Shown: in pieces, positions 6,472-9,839 of the stretch | Layout of the letters: each line of letters opens with the position of its first letter | Numbering within the stretch: position 1 is the first letter of the stretch | Source of the DNA: Collinsella sp. | Lineage (GTDB): Bacteria; Actinomycetota; Coriobacteriia; Coriobacteriales; Coriobacteriaceae | Direction: 5' to 3' | NCBI GenBank assembly: GCA_022720335.1 | Contig: JAIHVJ010000062.1 | Span: 1 to 9,839, forward strand | DNA length: 9,839 bases | Made by a program: the position numbers and the translations under genes | Notes under the pieces: model-generated | The model's database searches: none | What the model was told of the DNA's origin: nothing | The model's input: only the letters and a program-made list of their open reading frames with translations

Positions 6472-6488
6472 ATGACAACGTAAGACAT
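6472..6488. promoter_or_regulatory. Secondary, partial LacI-family operator
   Basis: ATGACAACGT repeats one half of the palindrome at 6445-6468 exactly. The other half has decayed to AAGACAT. The centres of the two sites are 23 bp apart, close to two helical turns, so two dimers could bind on the same face of the DNA. Confidence 0.6.
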
Positions 6489-6505
6489 TTTTGGAAGAGC
6501 AACAA
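6477..6505 (-). promoter_or_regulatory. Candidate lacE promoter overlapping the secondary operator
   Basis: On the minus strand TTGTTG (6505-6500) and TACGTT (6482-6477) are separated by 17 bp. Each matches consensus at only three positions, so the call is weak. Its appeal is location: the -10 box falls in the secondary operator and the start point would fall next to the primary palindrome, an arrangement expected for repression. Confidence 0.3.
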
Positions 6506-6618
6506 GGATTTACGGGTGAGTGGTCGACATTGTCCGGTAAACGGTTGATTTATCAGTCAAGCAGGTAGTGTATGCTAGAACGCAAAAAACAAGTGATTGA
6601 GAACCGAGTGGAGAAGCA

Positions 6619-7629
6619 GTGGCAACGATGGACAAGAAAAATGTCTCGATGAACGATGTGGCGATTGCCGCGGGTGTTTCTCTCAAGACGGTTTCGCGTG
6701 TGATCAACGAGCCCGATAGCGTGCGAGAGTCGACACGCGATAAGGTTCATTCGGCCATGGAGGCGCTCGGGTTTCGAACCAACTTTGCCGCGCGTTCGCT
6801 CAAGTTGGGCCGTTACGGGTGCATCGGCGTCGTGCTGTTTCACTTGTCGGGCGGTGCCGTGGACATGATTGACGGTATCGCCGATGCCGCCGAAGAGCGA
6901 GGCTTTGCGCTCACGATGATCAAAAAGCGGGCGGGGGAGAAGATGACCCTTGCCGAAGCGGCGCGTAGGATGTCGCAGCTGCCTGTTGATGGCATGATCT
7001 TCAACCTGCGTCAGATGGTCGATGACTTTGATACCTTTGAGGCACCGAAAGACCTCAAGACGGTGATTATCACGCCGATGGAGCATCCTACCTGCTCTAC
7101 CGTTAGTGACGATCAAGAGGGCGGCGCGCGCATGGCGTGCGAGTACTTCTTAAATCGCGGGCACAAGAACGTGTACTTCGTCTCTGGTAAGAAAGAGGCG
7201 CTGTCGAGCCAGTGTCGTATGAAAGGTTGGCGTGCGGCACTCGAGGCGCGTGGCATTGAACCGCCCGAGCCTCTGCAGGGCGATTGGAATGCGGATAGTG
7301 GCTATGCCGCGGGCCTTGTGCTTGCCGATAAGCCCGATTGCACGGCGGTCCTCGCTGCTAACGACTGCATGGCAAACGGCGTGATGATGGCTCTACGTGA
7401 CAGAGGGCTCAGTGTGCCCGACGACGTGTCCGTGATCGGCTTTGACGACGAACTCTACAAGACGATTCCCAACTCGATTCTGACGTCGGTAAAGTTTCGC
7501 CACCGCGAGCTGGGCGTCCGTGCGCTTAACGAGGTCGTCGCAGGTCTGGAGGCCCCGAGCTCCAGAAGCCGTACGCTCGTCTCGGGTGTGCTGGTCGAGC
7601 GTTCCAGCGTGAAAGACCTGCGGGCGTAG
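6619..7629 (+). CDS. LacI/GalR-family transcriptional repressor
   Basis: This 336-residue protein has the usual LacI-family length. Residues 11-30 (MNDVAIAAGVSLKTVSRVIN) are the helix-turn-helix, and residues about 55-65 (NFAARSLKLGR) are the hinge helix, with Leu61 as the minor-groove wedge. Residues about 68-330 are the periplasmic-binding-protein-like sensor, with the typical VDGMIF, GHKNVYFVSG, AVLAANDCMANGVMMAL and DVSVIGFDD stretches. The start is GTG at 6619, not the ATG at 6628, because GGAG at 6610-6613 is five bases from the GTG and too far from the ATG. A possible promoter is TATGCT at 6571-6576 with TTGATT at 6545-6550, but the 20-bp spacer is long. It is divergent from lacE, and the palindromes between them are its likely targets, so a role as lactose operon repressor is inferred. 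The ligand cannot be read from sequence. Confidence 0.9.
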   Translation: MATMDKKNVSMNDVAIAAGVSLKTVSRVINEPDSVRESTRDKVHSAMEALGFRTNFAARSLKLGRYGCIGVVLFHLSGGAVDMIDGIADAAEERGFALTMIKKRAGEKMTLAEAARRMSQLPVDGMIFNLRQMVDDFDTFEAPKDLKTVIITPMEHPTCSTVSDDQEGGARMACEYFLNRGHKNVYFVSGKKEALSSQCRMKGWRAALEARGIEPPEPLQGDWNADSGYAAGLVLADKPDCTAVLAANDCMANGVMMALRDRGLSVPDDVSVIGFDDELYKTIPNSILTSVKFRHRELGVRALNEVVAGLEAPSSRSRTLVSGVLVERSSVKDLRA

Positions 7630-7646
7630 ACGTGCTCGGCCTGTTC

Positions 7647-7863
7647 GTCTAAATCTGTAACAGGTAGGGCCGAAAATCTCAGCTAGTTGTTACAGATTTA
7701 GACAATTCGGTCCGGTATATTCCGTTTGTCTCGATCTGTAACGTCTAAGCGGTCAAAAGTGGTCTACATGTTACAGATTGAGATTTTCGGCTTGGCCTGT
7801 GCGTTCATCTCGATCTGTAACAGCTAGGACCGAAAAACTCGGCTAGATGTTACAGATTGAGAT
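7647..7863. repeat. Cluster 2 of about 80-bp palindromic repeats (three units)
   Basis: Three 57-bp units start at 7647, 7728 and 7807, spaced 81 and 79 bp. They belong to the same family as the cluster at 2681-2977. The first has arms GTCTAAATCTGTAACA and TGTTACAGATTTAGAC, which pair perfectly over 16 bp although two positions differ from the other units on both arms. The third begins ATCTC and ends GAGAT, and GTTC/GAAC outside it extends the stem to 20 bp. Units 1 and 3 carry the CCGAAAA centre (GGCCGAAAA and GGACCGAAAA); unit 2 carries GGTCAAAAGTGG. The separators again show TCGG-x-x-x-GG and end CGTTY. The cluster fills the gap between the ends of two convergent genes, the LacI regulator and the second permease. 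Confidence 0.9.
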
Positions 7864-7890
7864 GAACAGGAGGACGGGTGCGGTCTAAAC

Positions 7891-7930
7891 AAAATGGCCC
7901 GCGCATCACACATCGATGCACGGGCCATTT
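7891..7930. terminator. Probably bidirectional Rho-independent terminator
   Basis: AAATGGCCCG (7892-7901) pairs perfectly with CGGGCCATTT (7921-7930), and inside it GCAT (7903-7906) pairs with ATGC (7916-7919). On the minus strand the stem is followed by TTTTGTTTA, a good tail for ending the permease gene whose stop is 33 bp away. On the plus strand the tail is TTTATTGT, weaker but usable for transcripts leaving the LacI gene and the repeat cluster. Confidence 0.85.
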
Positions 7931-7962
7931 ATTGTCTGCAAGCGGCAGGTGGTGTCAGCGTC

Positions 7963-9723
7963 TTATGCCTCGAGGTTTTCCTCGATCCAGGCGACGGCGC
8001 CCTTGGGATCCTTAGTGAGGTCGATGTACTGTTTGCCCTTGGGCGACAGCAGCGTGATGCCCAGGCGGTCGGTGTCGGCCTTCATCTCGTTGTAATAGGT
8101 GCGAACCTGCGGAGCCAGGACGATGACGTTGTACTGGTCCATGATGGCGTAGTGGCTGCCGTAGGCACCGGCGTTGGCGGTAATGTCGATGCCCAGCTCG
8201 TCGGCGCCTTCCTTAAGCGCGTTGGCGAGCAGTGCAGAGGTGCCGGCGCCAGCGCACAGAACCAGAACCCTCAGATCCTTGCCCTTAAGGGCGGACGGAG
8301 CTGCGGAGGCCTCAGTGGCAGAAGCGGTCTCGACAATAGGAGCCTCAACGGCGGGGGCGGCAGCGGTCTTGACGGCCTTGGTCTCCTCGGCCTCTTCTTC
8401 GGCCAGGGTCTCGGCCTCCTGCTTGCACAGGACGTTGTCGTAGGCCTTGCAGAACGGGTAGTAGATCAAGAAGTCAACGACCAGCAGGACGACAACCAGG
8501 ACCAGAGAGATCGGCTGGAAGTTGGTGTCGATGAAGGTGCCGATCGGTCCGGGGAGTGCCCACGGCATGGCATAGATAAAGCCGTTCATGCCCAAAAAGT
8601 CGATGAAGAACTTACCAATGAGGACGTTGGCCACGGGGGCAAACAGGAACGGGATCAGGAAGTACGGGTTGAGGATGATGGGCGCGGCGAACAGCAGCGG
8701 CTCGTTGACGGCGAACATCACGGGTACGACAGAGGCTTTGCCGACGGCCTTGAGCTGCTTGGAGCGCATAAAGAGCAGGAAGATGATCGGGACAATGAAC
8801 GTGGCGCCGGTGCCGCCGAGTTCGCCGATGTAGTTACCGAAGTTCTCGGTCAGGGCGAGGGCGGGGTGACCGCCGGCCTGCAGCGTGGCGAGGTTGGTGG
8901 TGATGTTGCCAAACAGCGCGGCGTTGAGGGCAGGCTTAACGACCGAGGGGCCGTGGATGCCCATGAACCAGAACAGAGGGATCATGAACCAGATGAGGGC
9001 GAGGCCGGCGTAGGAATCGGCAGCGGCGAACAGCGGGCTCACCAGCGTGGAGATGACGTTGGCAAACGGGACGGCCAAGCAGGTGCGGCAGATAACGTCG
9101 ATGACGGCGACAAACAGGATGGAGAAGCTGAAGGCGAAGATGTCGCGGAAGTTCTGGGCGATGGCGCCGGGGACTTCTTTGGGCAGCTTGATGGTGATGT
9201 CTCGCTTAATGCAGAAGGCATAGATGTTGACCGTGGCAAATGCGGCGACAAAGGAGCTCAGCAGGCCCTTGGTGCCCATGTTGTCGGTAAAGAACACCGA
9301 GACATCGGCGCCGTCGATCTTGGCACTCGTCTGGGTAACGGCCAAGATGAGCATAGCGCACATGGCGGCGACCATGGTGCTCGTGGCGTTGATGGCCTTG
9401 CCGGCAGGCATGCGGCGGTTCTTGGAGCCGGTCAGCGCGCTTGCGGTGGTGCCGGCGACCATGATGCCCACGACGCCCATCGTGAAGTTGTAAACCTTGT
9501 TGCAGAAGTTCACGACGTCGACGTTCCACCAGTCGGGCAGCGTAAAGCCGCCGACCGTGGCGACAACGCCCGGCAGGGTCGAAATAAGCAGGAAGACAGA
9601 AGAAGACAGGATGATGGGCATTGCTGCCAAAAAGCCGTCTTTAATGGCCTGAAGGTAGATGTTCTTAGAGACCTTGTCGAAGTACGGCTGACCTTTCTCC
9701 AAGAACTTAACGATCGATTCCAT
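7963..9723 (-). CDS. Second lactose/cellobiose-family PTS permease, fused EIICB
   Basis: This 586-residue protein is a clear paralogue of the permease at 4565-6343, with the same domain order. Residues 1 to about 433 are EIIC, with GIHGPS at 255-260 (His257) and NEPLLFA at 340-346 (Glu341). Residues about 436-480 are a Glu/Ala-rich linker unlike that of the paralogue. Residues about 483-586 are EIIB, with phospho-accepting Cys490 in VLVLCAGAGTSALLANA. The two EIIB domains are nearly superimposable (for example IMDQY-x-VIVLAPQVR and MKADTDRLGI). The differences concentrate in the linker and the segment after GxHGPS, so the substrate may differ. The ATG at 9723 has GAGGAG eight bases upstream. 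No hydrolase follows it; it ends at the terminator at 7891-7930 and appears to be the last or only gene of its transcript. Substrate is unknown: lactose, cellobiose or another beta-glycoside. It also needs an EIIA from elsewhere. Confidence 0.9.
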   Translation of the reverse strand: MESIVKFLEKGQPYFDKVSKNIYLQAIKDGFLAAMPIILSSSVFLLISTLPGVVATVGGFTLPDWWNVDVVNFCNKVYNFTMGVVGIMVAGTTASALTGSKNRRMPAGKAINATSTMVAAMCAMLILAVTQTSAKIDGADVSVFFTDNMGTKGLLSSFVAAFATVNIYAFCIKRDITIKLPKEVPGAIAQNFRDIFAFSFSILFVAVIDVICRTCLAVPFANVISTLVSPLFAAADSYAGLALIWFMIPLFWFMGIHGPSVVKPALNAALFGNITTNLATLQAGGHPALALTENFGNYIGELGGTGATFIVPIIFLLFMRSKQLKAVGKASVVPVMFAVNEPLLFAAPIILNPYFLIPFLFAPVANVLIGKFFIDFLGMNGFIYAMPWALPGPIGTFIDTNFQPISLVLVVVLLVVDFLIYYPFCKAYDNVLCKQEAETLAEEEAEETKAVKTAAAPAVEAPIVETASATEASAAPSALKGKDLRVLVLCAGAGTSALLANALKEGADELGIDITANAGAYGSHYAIMDQYNVIVLAPQVRTYYNEMKADTDRLGITLLSPKGKQYIDLTKDPKGAVAWIEENLEA

Positions 9724-9839
9724 AGTTCACGCTCCTCTTTGCATGAAATCTTAATGGCATGGACGTTGAAAACCTATATGGTCTCCCGCTTGCTAAAAGC
9801 CCGGGTGCAGGCGGGGCCGGTCCCAGGGGGAGAGAGGGG
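9724..9839. other. Upstream region of the second permease, cut by the window edge
   Basis: This stretch holds the GAGGAG ribosome site of the permease (about 9732-9737) and otherwise shows no gene. No copy of the TGACAACG operator half-site and no convincing -35/-10 pair is visible, so the promoter probably lies at or beyond the edge. The last 40 bases are very G-rich on the plus strand. The GCCC/GGGC pairing there is too short to call a terminator. Confidence 0.4.

Overview
The window looks like chromosomal DNA from a fairly GC-rich, sugar-fermenting, PTS-dependent bacterium. Lactose-family PTS permeases and a Lac-type 6-phospho-beta-galactosidase are typical of Firmicutes, but codon use in most genes here is strongly G/C-ending. 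That combination fits a gut Coriobacteriia (Collinsella/Olsenella-like). This is an inference from composition and gene content; no marker gene in the window proves it.

Layout. At the left edge, on the minus strand, is the first 35 codons of an aldose 1-epimerase (galM). Divergent from it is a DeoR-family sugar-phosphate repressor (310-1074). Its stop codon directly abuts the stop of a convergent minus-strand gene for an AlbA_2/HATPase/winged-helix protein (1075-2331). The promoter of that gene lies inside an AT-rich cluster of about nine TGACRCGWAA-type half-sites (2357-2478). From there to 3000 there are no genes. This stretch holds a long isolated hairpin (2557-2608) and four copies of an 80-bp unit built around a 57-bp palindrome (2681-2977).

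The centre is a lactose PTS operon on the minus strand: an EIICB permease (lacE-like, 6343-4565) followed by 6-phospho-beta-galactosidase (lacG, 4489-3068), ending in a clear Rho-independent terminator (3044-3002). A divergent LacI-family regulator (6619-7629) faces lacE across an intergenic region with a perfect 24-bp palindrome and a second partial copy, the probable LacI operators. After the LacI gene come three more copies of the palindromic unit (7647-7863) and a strong, probably bidirectional terminator (7891-7930). A second, paralogous EIICB permease follows on the minus strand (9723-7963), with its promoter near or beyond the right edge.

How it fits together: LacE would import and phosphorylate a beta-galactoside using an EIIA encoded elsewhere. 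LacG would cleave the 6-phosphate, and GalM would serve any free galactose or glucose. LacI probably senses the sugar and controls lacEG. The DeoR protein probably senses a sugar phosphate and may control galM or distant genes. The most unusual content is non-coding: the seven palindromic units in two clusters on either side of the lacG-lacE-lacI block, and the operator-like array in front of the AlbA_2 gene.
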